A stretch of DNA of 64,000 nucleotides from NCBI RefSeq assembly GCF_024345205.1, contig NZ_BROC01000007.1, positions 1 to 64,000 of the forward strand. The letters are read 5' to 3'. A program made the translations under genes and the position numbers. This DNA is from Lapidilactobacillus luobeiensis. GTDB taxonomy: Bacteria; Bacillota; Bacilli; Lactobacillales; Lactobacillaceae. Below the pieces are notes generated by a model. It had not been told where the DNA came from, searched no databases, and saw nothing but the letters and a program-made list of their open reading frames with translations. Each line of letters starts with the position of its first letter. The first letter of the stretch is position 1. Positions 56,989-64,000 of the stretch are shown here, one piece after another.

Positions 56989-58439
56989 TTTTGTTCTCCT
57001 AAGTCCTCACCATTGCTGGCAATGACCTGTTTGTACCAATAGAAACTGTCTTTCGGATAACGAGCCAGATCCTTCTCACTTTCCTCATCACGATTGACAT
57101 AAACGAAACCGTAACGTTTACGGTAGCCATTGAGCCAACTCAGAAGATCGGTGAAGCTCCAAGTGGTGTAGCCGATAACATCGACGCCGTCACTGATCGC
57201 CTCATGGATTGCTTTAACGTGTTCGCGCAAGAAGTGAATCCGATAATCATCATGGATCTCGTGATCAGCTTCTAAAGTATCGAACGCGCCCAAACCGTTT
57301 TCCGTGATCAAAACTGGCAATTGATAGCGACTATTGATCCGCCGTAACGCGATCCGCAAGCCGATCGGATCGATATTCCAATCCCAATCGGTCTTTTGCA
57401 AATGATCGTTCTTAGCCATCTTGAATAAGCCGGGAACACCGGATTCTTGCGAAGTCCCCTTCTTACCAGAAGTATTCTCCGCAGCCATGCCCACACCATC
57501 TAAAGGATTGGCGGCTACCGTATTGGTTTGATAGTAATTCAAGCCCATGAAATCAGGATGCGACAATGGATCTTTCAACAACGCATCGTCGGCTTCAGTA
57601 ACTTCTGGAGCGAGACCTTGCTCTTCTTGCCATTTCCGGATCAAATCAGGATAGTGACCGAAAACATACATATCCATCCAATAACCAGAATTAAATTGTT
57701 CCGCATTGTCCGCTGCCAACTGATTGATCGGCGCTGAGTCAGCGGGATAAGCCGGGCTATAAGCGAAACTTGGTCCGATCTGACCTTGGAAACCATGTTC
57801 GTGGAAATACTTGATCACCGTGGCGTTGACCAAATTACCGATATGGTTCGCCGCATACATCCGCTTAGGATCTTTAACTGCTGGTGGATGACTGGCCATC
57901 AAATAGCCATGTTGCATAAAAATGTTCTGTTCATTCAAAGTGACCCAATAACGGACCCGATCACCAAAACGTTCAAACAATGTTTTCGCGTAATTCAAGA
58001 AATCAGGAATGATCTGCCGAGATTCCCAGCCACCATATTCATCCTGCAACGCTTGGGGCAAGTCCCAGTGATAAATCGTTACCACAGGTTCGATCTTATG
58101 GGCGATCAAATCATTGATCAGATCGTCATAGAATTTCAAACCAGCTTCATTCGGTTCACCTTTACCATTGGGGAAGATCCGCGCCCAAGCAATTGAAAAA
58201 CGATACGCCTTCAAGCCAGCCTCAGCCATCAGGTCAACATCTTCTTGATAGCGGTGGTAGTGATCAACGGCCACATCACCATTGGTTCCTTCGTAAGTCT
58301 TGCCAGGGATCCGGACAAACTTATCCCAAACCGACAGACCTTTACCGCCTTCGCGATAAGCGCCTTCGATTTGGTAAGCAGCCGAAGCAGAACCCCACAA
58401 GAAACTCTTAGGAAAAGCGGTCAATTCTTTGTGTTCCAT
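56985..58439 (-). CDS. 6-phospho-beta-glucosidase, GH1
   Basis: A 484-residue GH1 enzyme that splits phosphorylated beta-glucosides such as cellobiose-6-phosphate. The acid/base Glu is in WVTLNEQNIF, the nucleophile in LITENGLGAF and the phosphate-binding Ser-Lys-Tyr in [15 protein letters not shown]. The standard N-terminus FPKSFLWGSASAAYQIEGA is complete. It is about as distant from the other GH1 of this window as family members usually are, so they are not recent duplicates. It sits in the PTS operon 33 bp after the DUF3284 gene. Confidence 0.93.
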   Translation of the reverse strand: MEHKELTAFPKSFLWGSASAAYQIEGAYREGGKGLSVWDKFVRIPGKTYEGTNGDVAVDHYHRYQEDVDLMAEAGLKAYRFSIAWARIFPNGKGEPNEAGLKFYDDLINDLIAHKIEPVVTIYHWDLPQALQDEYGGWESRQIIPDFLNYAKTLFERFGDRVRYWVTLNEQNIFMQHGYLMASHPPAVKDPKRMYAANHIGNLVNATVIKYFHEHGFQGQIGPSFAYSPAYPADSAPINQLAADNAEQFNSGYWMDMYVFGHYPDLIRKWQEEQGLAPEVTEADDALLKDPLSHPDFMGLNYYQTNTVAANPLDGVGMAAENTSGKKGTSQESGVPGLFKMAKNDHLQKTDWDWNIDPIGLRIALRRINSRYQLPVLITENGLGAFDTLEADHEIHDDYRIHFLREHVKAIHEAISDGVDVIGYTTWSFTDLLSWLNGYRKRYGFVYVNRDEESEKDLARYPKDSFYWYKQVIASNGEDLGEQK

Positions 58440-58472
58440 TCTTTCGCCTCCGATTATTACTGGTACAAGTGT

Positions 58473-58886
58473 CTAATAAGATTCTTCGATCTGGGTCAAC
58501 ATTTTGCGAAAATCACGGCGCCGCATCCAGCCCATGATCCAACCAACGACCATGTTGTTGACTTGCCGCATCCAACTCTTCGCTTCCACATGCTCTTCAT
58601 AAGTCAACTCAGTTTCGTGATCACTGAGCGCCTTGATATCATAACTGACCAGAAACTTAGTCTGCGTGGATTGCGTCTCATAATGATAGGCTTCGTTAGG
58701 AATCAATTTGGTGATCAATAAGTTGGCCGAAGTCGTATTATTGAACTTCTTTACGTAGCTAAAACCAGCGAGTTGGTCTTCCGTGATATCATCGCCAGTT
58801 TGTTTTCGAATATCATAGAGAACAGAATCAATGATCTTGTGATAAAAGTAAGTGCTAGGAATATTTAGTTTCTGCACGATTTTCAT
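58473..58886 (-). CDS. DUF3284 domain protein
   Basis: A 137-residue START-like-fold protein (DUF3284), often found inside beta-glucoside PTS operons of lactobacilli and enterococci. Family features are the N-terminal KLNIPSTYFYHKIIDSVLYDI and C-terminal MGWMRRRDFRKMLTQIE. The role is unknown. Its ATG overlaps the stop of the preceding gene (ATGA). The cytoplasmic location is inferred from the lack of signal or membrane segments. Confidence 0.85.
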   Translation of the reverse strand: MKIVQKLNIPSTYFYHKIIDSVLYDIRKQTGDDITEDQLAGFSYVKKFNNTTSANLLITKLIPNEAYHYETQSTQTKFLVSYDIKALSDHETELTYEEHVEAKSWMRQVNNMVVGWIMGWMRRRDFRKMLTQIEESY

Positions 58887-59167
58887 TTCTTAATCACCTT
58901 TTTTTCTTTGGCAGTCACGGCTTCTTTGGTCGGTTTAGCATGAGGATCATGGTCAAGAATATACTCGGCATCAGCCTTTTTATTCTCTTCAGCGATCTTC
59001 GCACTGTACACCTTGGAATCATGACGATACCACCAGAAACCAAGTCCAACAATAATCAGACCTGCAAACATGATGCCTGTGCGAATATCAGTCGCGCCAG
59101 GACTTGCTGGGCTAAGCATGATCGTTAAAAAGCCGATGCTCATTACAAAAAAACCGCGACGAGGCAT
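58883..59167 (-). CDS. Small two-helix membrane protein in PTS operon
   Basis: A 94-residue protein with two hydrophobic segments (about residues 5-20 and 30-50) and a long Lys/Glu-rich cytoplasmic tail ending KEKKVIKK. The start at 59167 shares its A with the stop of the upstream gene (TAATG), so translation is coupled. The longer frame to 59209 lies inside that gene and is rejected. The family is not recognised. Confidence 0.65.
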   Translation of the reverse strand: MPRRGFFVMSIGFLTIMLSPASPGATDIRTGIMFAGLIIVGLGFWWYRHDSKVYSAKIAEENKKADAEYILDHDPHAKPTKEAVTAKEKKVIKK

Positions 59168-59391
59168 TATTTCTCTACCCCAGCTTGGAAATAGAGCACC
59201 ATGCCCCATGATTGTGCTTTGATCAAAGATTTCGCTAACTTAGCAGCCGCGTCTAAATCTTCAGCCGTTGTATCGAAAACCAATTTCATTCCATTTTTGC
59301 TTTTGAGTTTGAAAGAAATGCCATTTTCATCATAGTTGTTCAACAGGTCAATGATCTTGTCTTGAGAAATAGGTGCGTTTAAAAAAATCAT
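59167..59391 (-). CDS. Small protein in PTS operon, unknown
   Basis: A 74-residue soluble alpha/beta protein (IIDLLNNYDENGISFKLKSKN, EDLDAAAKLAKSLIKAQSW). AAAGGAG stands before the ATG. It has no Cys, so it cannot be the missing EIIB, whose phosphorylated Cys lies in a CxxGMST-type loop. I do not recognise the family. Confidence 0.6.
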   Translation of the reverse strand: MIFLNAPISQDKIIDLLNNYDENGISFKLKSKNGMKLVFDTTAEDLDAAAKLAKSLIKAQSWGMVLYFQAGVEK

Positions 59392-59567
59392 AGTTTTGAT
59401 CTCCTTTGGATTGTCATTAATATTTTTACTACTACTATAGGATAAGCCATTTTACCGCTTAAATGCAACAATTCTGGATAGATTATCAGTGAAATCGACC
59501 CGAATTTAGTGACGATTTAAGCGTTACTGTCGCCAATAAAAAGTACTGATCGACGAAAGCGCTCTTT

Positions 59568-59625
59568 TTAAGTTAGAAAGGGCCAGCAGATCAATGACCT
59601 GCCAGCCCCTTTCTAGATAACTTAA
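59568..59625 (-). terminator. Long hairpin after the EIIC gene
   Basis: TTAAGTTAGAAAGGGCCAGCAG and its near-complement form a stem of about 22 bp with a 9-base loop. No T run follows on the minus strand, so it may be an RNA-stability or partial-termination element inside the operon, reducing expression of the genes downstream. Confidence 0.55.
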
Positions 59626-59647
59626 TCAAACTTATTCAGTTTTGTAA

Positions 59648-61015
59648 TTAAGCTGCTTGTTCTTCGTCAGCAGCCATCCGACTTGAAGCAAGAACGAATG
59701 GTAACCAGATGAAGAAGGCAATAACCATGTTGACCAAAGCTAACACGGCAGCGCGCCAGTCAAAGTTCGTGGCCATCCATGCCAGCAATACTGGTGGGGT
59801 GATCCAAGGAACTGAAACTGTCACTGGGTTGACCCAATGTGCAGCAGTTACGAAGTAAGCGATGATTGTGTTAACAACTGGTGCCAAGATGAATGGAATG
59901 AAGTAAATTGCATTCAAGACGATTGGCAAACCAAACATAACAGGTTCGTTGATGTTGAACAGGCCAGGAGCAAACGCTAATTTAGCGACAGCCTTTTCAT
60001 CAGCACGTTTTGAGAAGATCAAAATTGCTGCCAACAGAACGATCGTACCACCAGAACCACCAAACCATACGTAAGCATCAAATGAACTACGAGTCCAGTA
60101 GTAAATTGGGTTCGTGCCATTCTTCAATGCTTCGATGTTCAAGTTCTGTGTTGGTGTCCAAACACCTTCCAAGATTGGGCCCAAAACGTTTGGTCCGTGA
60201 ATACCGAAGAACCAAAGAATTTGAACTAACAAGGAAACCAAGATAACTAAACCAGGGCCTTGACCTAACTTCATCAATGGTGCTTGGATCGTTGCATTGA
60301 TCCAATCCCCGAAGACTTGACCAGTCATCTTTGTAAACAAGTAGTTAACGATGGCAACAATGAAAATCGCAGCCATTGAAGGAATCATTGCTGTAAATGC
60401 TTTTGATACTGCAGGTGGCACTGTATCAGGCATCTTGATCGTGATGTCTTTATGCAGTAACCAGATGTAGATAACAACTGCTAAACCGCCAAGGATCATG
60501 GCAGTGAACAAAGCAGCTGAGTTCAATTGACCCATGGTGAACAATCCACCAAGAGTAACGGTCTTGCCATCAACTGTTGCGCCAGCGTCAGTGAACAATT
60601 TAGCAACATCTTTAGATAAAGATTTGCCTAAGCTCAATGAAGTCGTAGTGTTAACAGAGATGAAGAACGCCGATAAGGAAACCAACGCGCCGCCTAAACC
60701 ATCAGCATGATAGTTCTCAGACAAGTGGTAGCCCCACATTGCTGCGAAGAAGACCGCGAAGATCCCTAAAGTACCATTCCAAACCAAGCCATCAATGGCA
60801 ACGATTGGTTGAACGCCCTTAACAAAGCCGTCCCAGCCCCATTGAGCAGGGTAAGTGTTCAACAACGCGTTTAACAACGTTGCGAACGAACCAGCCATGG
60901 TGATCGGCATCGTGGAAATGAAGCCATCACGTAAAGCGACTAACCAAGGAATAGAGCCAATTTTTGTAGCAATTGGCACAACATATTTCTCAAGCCAATT
61001 TACAATCCCTTGCAT
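59648..61015 (-). CDS. PTS lactose/cellobiose-family EIIC component
   Basis: A 455-residue sugar permease of the lactose/cellobiose (Lac) PTS family. About ten membrane segments occur. Conserved family stretches are RDGFISTMPITMAGSF near the N-terminus, FFGIHGPNVLGPILEGVW in the middle and APGLFNINEPVMFGLPIVLN, which carries the conserved NEP motif of the sugar site. The start at 61015 has GGAGG eight bases upstream. Substrate is probably a beta-glucoside such as cellobiose, judging from the phospho-beta-glucosidase downstream. Confidence 0.93.
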   Translation of the reverse strand: MQGIVNWLEKYVVPIATKIGSIPWLVALRDGFISTMPITMAGSFATLLNALLNTYPAQWGWDGFVKGVQPIVAIDGLVWNGTLGIFAVFFAAMWGYHLSENYHADGLGGALVSLSAFFISVNTTTSLSLGKSLSKDVAKLFTDAGATVDGKTVTLGGLFTMGQLNSAALFTAMILGGLAVVIYIWLLHKDITIKMPDTVPPAVSKAFTAMIPSMAAIFIVAIVNYLFTKMTGQVFGDWINATIQAPLMKLGQGPGLVILVSLLVQILWFFGIHGPNVLGPILEGVWTPTQNLNIEALKNGTNPIYYWTRSSFDAYVWFGGSGGTIVLLAAILIFSKRADEKAVAKLAFAPGLFNINEPVMFGLPIVLNAIYFIPFILAPVVNTIIAYFVTAAHWVNPVTVSVPWITPPVLLAWMATNFDWRAAVLALVNMVIAFFIWLPFVLASSRMAADEEQAA

Positions 61016-61119
61016 AAATATAACCTCCAAAATAAAAGCTAACCCATATTTTCAGTCTTTCGACCAACCCAAAAAATAAAAAATTGCTAAAAGCGAAAAA
61101 CAATGCTAAACATAGTTGC

Positions 61120-61446
61120 CTATGCTTCTTTACCAGCTAATTTCTTGTACAAATCAACGATTTCGCCAGCTAAATCACGGAAAGTGATCGCGTTCATCAA
61201 ATGATCCTGTGAATGCACCATCAACAAAGTAACTGTGACATGTTCACCACTCGCCTCTTTGGTCAACATCCCGGTCTGGGAATTATGAGCTTCCGCTAAT
61301 GATGCGTCTGCTTCTTTCAGCTTCGCGTCAGCGCCCTCAAAATCACCAGTCTTAGCAGCTTGAATTGCCTCCATCGAGCTACTCTTCGCGTTACCGCCAT
61401 TGACGATCAAGCCCATGACCGCTTGTAAATTTTGATCTTCGTCCAA
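61120..61446 (-). CDS. PTS lactose/cellobiose-family EIIA component
   Basis: A 108-residue all-helical EIIA that passes phosphate to EIIB. The active-site His is in LLMVHSQDHLMNAIT, with the preceding trimer-core helices NGGNAKSSSMEAIQAAKTGDFEGAD. The start is TTG with AAGGAGG nine bases upstream. It is the first gene of the operon, 105 bp before EIIC. The gene that should encode EIIB is not in this window. Confidence 0.93.
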   Translation of the reverse strand: MDEDQNLQAVMGLIVNGGNAKSSSMEAIQAAKTGDFEGADAKLKEADASLAEAHNSQTGMLTKEASGEHVTVTLLMVHSQDHLMNAITFRDLAGEIVDLYKKLAGKEA

Positions 61447-61515
61447 TCTTCTTAGCCTCCTTCCGCTCTCAAAGTTGAAACATAAATAATTGCAATTACT
61501 GCTGATCCAGCAGCA

Positions 61516-61539
61516 AGCAATGAAAACATTTTCATTGCT
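61516..61539 (-). promoter_or_regulatory. Cre-like palindrome in the PTS leader
   Basis: A perfect 24-base palindrome with core TGAAAACATTTTCA, close to the CcpA site consensus (central CG replaced by CA). It lies downstream of the promoter, where CcpA would block elongation under glucose. Binding is inference. Confidence 0.6.
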
Positions 61540-61620
61540 ACAACTAAGTTTAGCACAATCAAAACTTCACAACAAGTCTGTTTTTGTTACAAATTTATGA
61601 TTGGTCCAGACCATAATTAG

Positions 61621-61665
61621 ATTATAAGGATTTACTACTGGATTTGTCAACTACTTTTTAGTAGT
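61621..61665 (-). promoter_or_regulatory. PTS operon promoter and adjoining operator
   Basis: Minus strand TTGACA (61645-61650), 18-bp spacer, TATAAT (61621-61626). The inverted repeat ACTACT-TTTT-AGTAGT (61650-61665) touches the -35 box, and AGTAGTA recurs in the spacer. A similar TAGTAGTAGTAAA lies before the 74-residue gene (59423-59440), suggesting a second regulated promoter. No regulator gene is adjacent. Confidence 0.6.
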
Positions 61666-61766
61666 ATAGCGCAAATGAAAGCGGCGCCACCCACATTGCC
61701 AAAAGTCCTGACAACGCCACTGTTCATACGGGGTCTCTTAAGAAAATCCTACAAAAAGATAAGGTT

Positions 61767-63047
61767 TTAGCGGTGTTTACCAATATTTTTCTGATCACGG
61801 AAGCGCTTCTTCTTATGTGTCTTTTTTCGCAATTCTGGTGCTTTTTCCCGTGATTGGGGTGTGTCTGCCTTTGGCATAGACCAATTTTTTTCGCGATTTG
61901 GCCTAGTTTTAAGTGGTTTCTCTGTCTGCAGGTGTTTTTCGAGCAAATAGACCGTTTGGATCCGATAATGGGGCGCAACTAATTTTTGTAGATCACGACG
62001 ATCATGATCATTGCCCAAGTTGATCACTGTCCCTTGATGGGCCATTCGCCCAGTTCGGCCAGCGCGATGAATATAGCTAGTCAAGTCAGCAGGCATGTCA
62101 TAATTGATCACGAAACTCAACCCAGCAAAATCTAACCCTCGCGCCGCTAACTCGGTGGTCACCAGATAGGTCAATTTTCCTTGACGAAATTGCTGCATGA
62201 TCCGTTGCCGTTCTTGACTGGACTCGCGACCAGTCAACATCCCGACTTTTAAATTGATGTACTTCAATGTTTTGAACAATGTTTGTGCTTGTCCTTGATG
62301 GCGCACGAAAACCAAGGCGTGATCGCCAGAGATCGGCCCCCGCGCCAGCTGTTTCATCAATTCGGCCTTATGATGATTGCCCACGATCAAGAAATCATGG
62401 GCCGTCTGTTGCTGTTGTTGATCGATTGCGCGTGTATCACAACGAACGAAATCATAGCCGAACCACTGAGCCAATTCCTTAAAGATCGGTTGTTCTGTCG
62501 CTGACATCAAGGCCAGTTGAACATCGGCCGGGAATTTACTGATCAATTCCCGCGTCGCGCCGATATGTTCTGGATCCAGTTGCAGATCCGCTTCATCGAT
62601 CACCAAGGTAGTCAAGCGATCAGGCTTGATCTGACGCTGACCTAATAATTCGGTCAAACGACCCACTGTCGCTACGATAACCTCAGGATGTTCTTTTAAT
62701 TGCGTCAATTGCCGTTTAAGGTTGGCTTTGCCAACAACGCCTTGGATCTTCAGATCGACCGCCGCTGCATAAGGTCGCAAAACTTCGCGGACCTGCATCA
62801 CCAGTTCAGCGCTAGGTTCAAGGATCAATAACTGGGTACCTTGCCCAGGTTGTAGGGTTTCTAATAGTGGGAGTCCAAAGGCCAACGTCTTGCCCTTCCC
62901 AGTCGCGGCCAACCCCAGCACAGGTTCTCCCTGTTTAAGGGGCCAATAGACTGCTTTCTGGATCGGTGTTGGTTCAGTGAATCCTGCCGTCTGCCAAAGT
63001 CCCATAAAGGGCTGGATCGGCGCTTGATATTCAGATCTTGTTGTCAT
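61767..63047 (-). CDS. DEAD-box RNA helicase
   Basis: A 426-residue ATP-dependent RNA helicase. Motifs in order: Q motif FTEPTPIQKAVYWPL, motif I AATGKGKT, Ia LILEPSAELV (unusual; most have PTRELA), motif II DEAD, III SAT, V TELAARGLDF and VI HRAGRTGR. The Lys/Arg-rich tail (about residues 375-426) binds RNA. The variant Ia resembles the CshB/YfmL-like helicases of Firmicutes. Its start overlaps the stop of the oxidoreductase gene as ATGA. Confidence 0.92.
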   Translation of the reverse strand: MTTRSEYQAPIQPFMGLWQTAGFTEPTPIQKAVYWPLKQGEPVLGLAATGKGKTLAFGLPLLETLQPGQGTQLLILEPSAELVMQVREVLRPYAAAVDLKIQGVVGKANLKRQLTQLKEHPEVIVATVGRLTELLGQRQIKPDRLTTLVIDEADLQLDPEHIGATRELISKFPADVQLALMSATEQPIFKELAQWFGYDFVRCDTRAIDQQQQQTAHDFLIVGNHHKAELMKQLARGPISGDHALVFVRHQGQAQTLFKTLKYINLKVGMLTGRESSQERQRIMQQFRQGKLTYLVTTELAARGLDFAGLSFVINYDMPADLTSYIHRAGRTGRMAHQGTVINLGNDHDRRDLQKLVAPHYRIQTVYLLEKHLQTEKPLKTRPNREKNWSMPKADTPQSREKAPELRKKTHKKKRFRDQKNIGKHR

Positions 63048-64000
63048 TTTTTCTGATCACTTTCAAAAACGATTCCTGCGCTAGCTCGTAAGTCGACCAA
63101 CAAGCGAGTGACCTGACCGGCTAGTTGCCAATAATGTTTAAACTTATCCTCTTCACGATTGGTGAACATCAAACTGATCGCGTTGACTTCTTCCACCAAA
63201 GCGTTCTCGGCTGTATGTTGACTCAGATCCTGATAGACGGCCGGACTATCATATAAGCGCACTTGCGTTGGTTCGCCTAAGCTGTCCAACCAGAGGGTCT
63301 TGCGATGAGAATAGATCTCACTGGCCAAGAAGGATTGTTGATCCTTACCAAAAATCAAAGCCACATCGAATTTAGGATAATGTAAGCGCGCCAGCCCGTG
63401 GAGATCGATCCCATTTTCCGCCTTGGTCGCGTAATAAGCACTGGATTCAGGCACCCCGAACCAATCGACGGCCGCGTAAAGCAAATAAACGCCTAGGTCA
63501 TAAAGCGCGCCACCTGCGAATTCTGGGGAAAAAATATTAGGTGTTTTCCCAGCTTGAAACGCATCAAAGCGACTTGAATATTTCATATAAGTCAAAGTCG
63601 CGCCTGTGATTTCAGTAAATTGACTGACTTTTTCTTGGGCGACTAAGTAATTACTATCAAATAAATGCCGCGCCGCTTCGATCACATGCAACTCTGGGCG
63701 CTGTTGCAAAATCGCATCGATCGCCTCGTATTCTGCGGTGTTGGCGAAGGCTGGCTTCTCCACGATCACACTTTTGCCATGTAACAACGCGGCTTTGACG
63801 TGATCAAAGTGTAAACTATTTGGCGATGCCACGTACACGACTTCCAGATCTGGCGCGCTCAAAAACGTCTCCAGATCATCATAGGCCGCGGCCTCTGGTA
63901 GAAATAGTTCATCGATCAGGTCCTGCGCCTTTGCTTTCGACCGCGAATATAAATGACTGACTTTAAAGGCGCGACTGGCGATACACGCCTCTAGAAAAGT
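63044..64000 (-). CDS. Gfo/Idh/MocA family oxidoreductase (5' end outside window)
   Basis: The reading frame stays open to the window edge, giving 318 residues without a start; the internal TTG at 63862 is not the true start. Visible: the end of the Rossmann domain (LEVVYVASPNSLHFDHVKAALLHGKSVIVEKP, with the conserved EKP) and the C-terminal sheet domain (AGGALYDLGVYLLYAAVDWFG). The region before it (AFKVSHLYSRSKAKAQDLIDE) fits the second beta strand of the NAD(P) fold. Only the GxGxxG start is missing. Substrate unknown. Translation is coupled to the helicase. Confidence 0.88.
   Translation of the reverse strand, partial: TFLEACIASRAFKVSHLYSRSKAKAQDLIDELFLPEAAAYDDLETFLSAPDLEVVYVASPNSLHFDHVKAALLHGKSVIVEKPAFANTAEYEAIDAILQQRPELHVIEAARHLFDSNYLVAQEKVSQFTEITGATLTYMKYSSRFDAFQAGKTPNIFSPEFAGGALYDLGVYLLYAAVDWFGVPESSAYYATKAENGIDLHGLARLHYPKFDVALIFGKDQQSFLASEIYSHRKTLWLDSLGEPTQVRLYDSPAVYQDLSQHTAENALVEEVNAISLMFTNREEDKFKHYWQLAGQVTRLLVDLRASAGIVFESDQKK

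Overview
The window looks like chromosomal DNA of a low-to-mid GC lactic acid bacterium of the family Lactobacillaceae; the genus cannot be fixed from the sequence alone. The basis is mixed: Gram-positive type ribosome binding sites (GGAGG) with several TTG/GTG starts, a lactocepin-type cell-envelope proteinase next to its PrsA/PrtM maturase, an Ntdp (DUF402) phosphatase, RlmCD/RlmA methyltransferases, a mevalonate-pathway operon, DUF975 membrane proteins, a nucleoside deoxyribosyltransferase, a deoxynucleoside kinase and lactose/cellobiose-family PTS genes. No phage, plasmid-replication, insertion-sequence transposase or CRISPR genes are visible. About 48 protein genes, one tRNA gene and one candidate large non-coding RNA are called.

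Layout. 1-900: end of a long structured repeat, then prfC. 2.7-7.3 kb: CBS-domain membrane protein, a repeat island, an AI-2E-family exporter, an acetyltransferase and a small membrane protein. 7.6-13.3 kb: secreted nuclease, Ntdp, recX, rlmCD. 13.4-17.7 kb (+): two DUF975 proteins, deoxyribosyltransferase, an ABC exporter with a long leader. 17.7-18.6 kb: a gene-free, hairpin-rich stretch that may encode a ~600-nt RNA. 18.6-23.2 kb (-): thiolase, HMG-CoA reductase, HMG-CoA synthase and a D-2-hydroxyacid dehydrogenase in one overlapping operon. 23.4-26.7 kb: galU, YihY, map. 27.9-30.6 kb: aldose epimerase and a GH1 phospho-glucosidase. 31.8-38.6 kb: prtP-like proteinase divergent from prsA. 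38.7-45.4 kb: deoxynucleoside kinase, HD hydrolase, rlmA, a DUF1858-DUF438-macro-domain operon, guaC. 46.7-54.5 kb: ketopantoate reductase family, regulator, small proteins, flavodoxin-GtrA, mnaA, tRNA-Arg(CCU), aminopeptidase. 55.8-61.4 kb (-): a beta-glucoside PTS operon that lacks an EIIB gene. 61.8-64.0 kb: DEAD-box helicase and a partial Gfo/Idh/MocA oxidoreductase.

The most unusual content is between the genes. Seven copies of a long (0.8-1.1 kb) structured repeat, here called LR-A to LR-G, sit in intergenic islands, all in the same (+) orientation. About two dozen full or partial copies of a shorter ~125-bp hairpin repeat (SR) lie alone, in head-to-tail arrays, or nested inside the LRs. 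Empty and filled versions of the same LR position can be compared and show clean insertion of the SR. In both families stems differ in sequence between copies while pairing is kept, and unpaired motifs are conserved. I do not recognise either family. Together with the candidate large RNA at 17.9-18.5 kb they are the best candidates for something undescribed. All repeat boundaries are read by eye and approximate.
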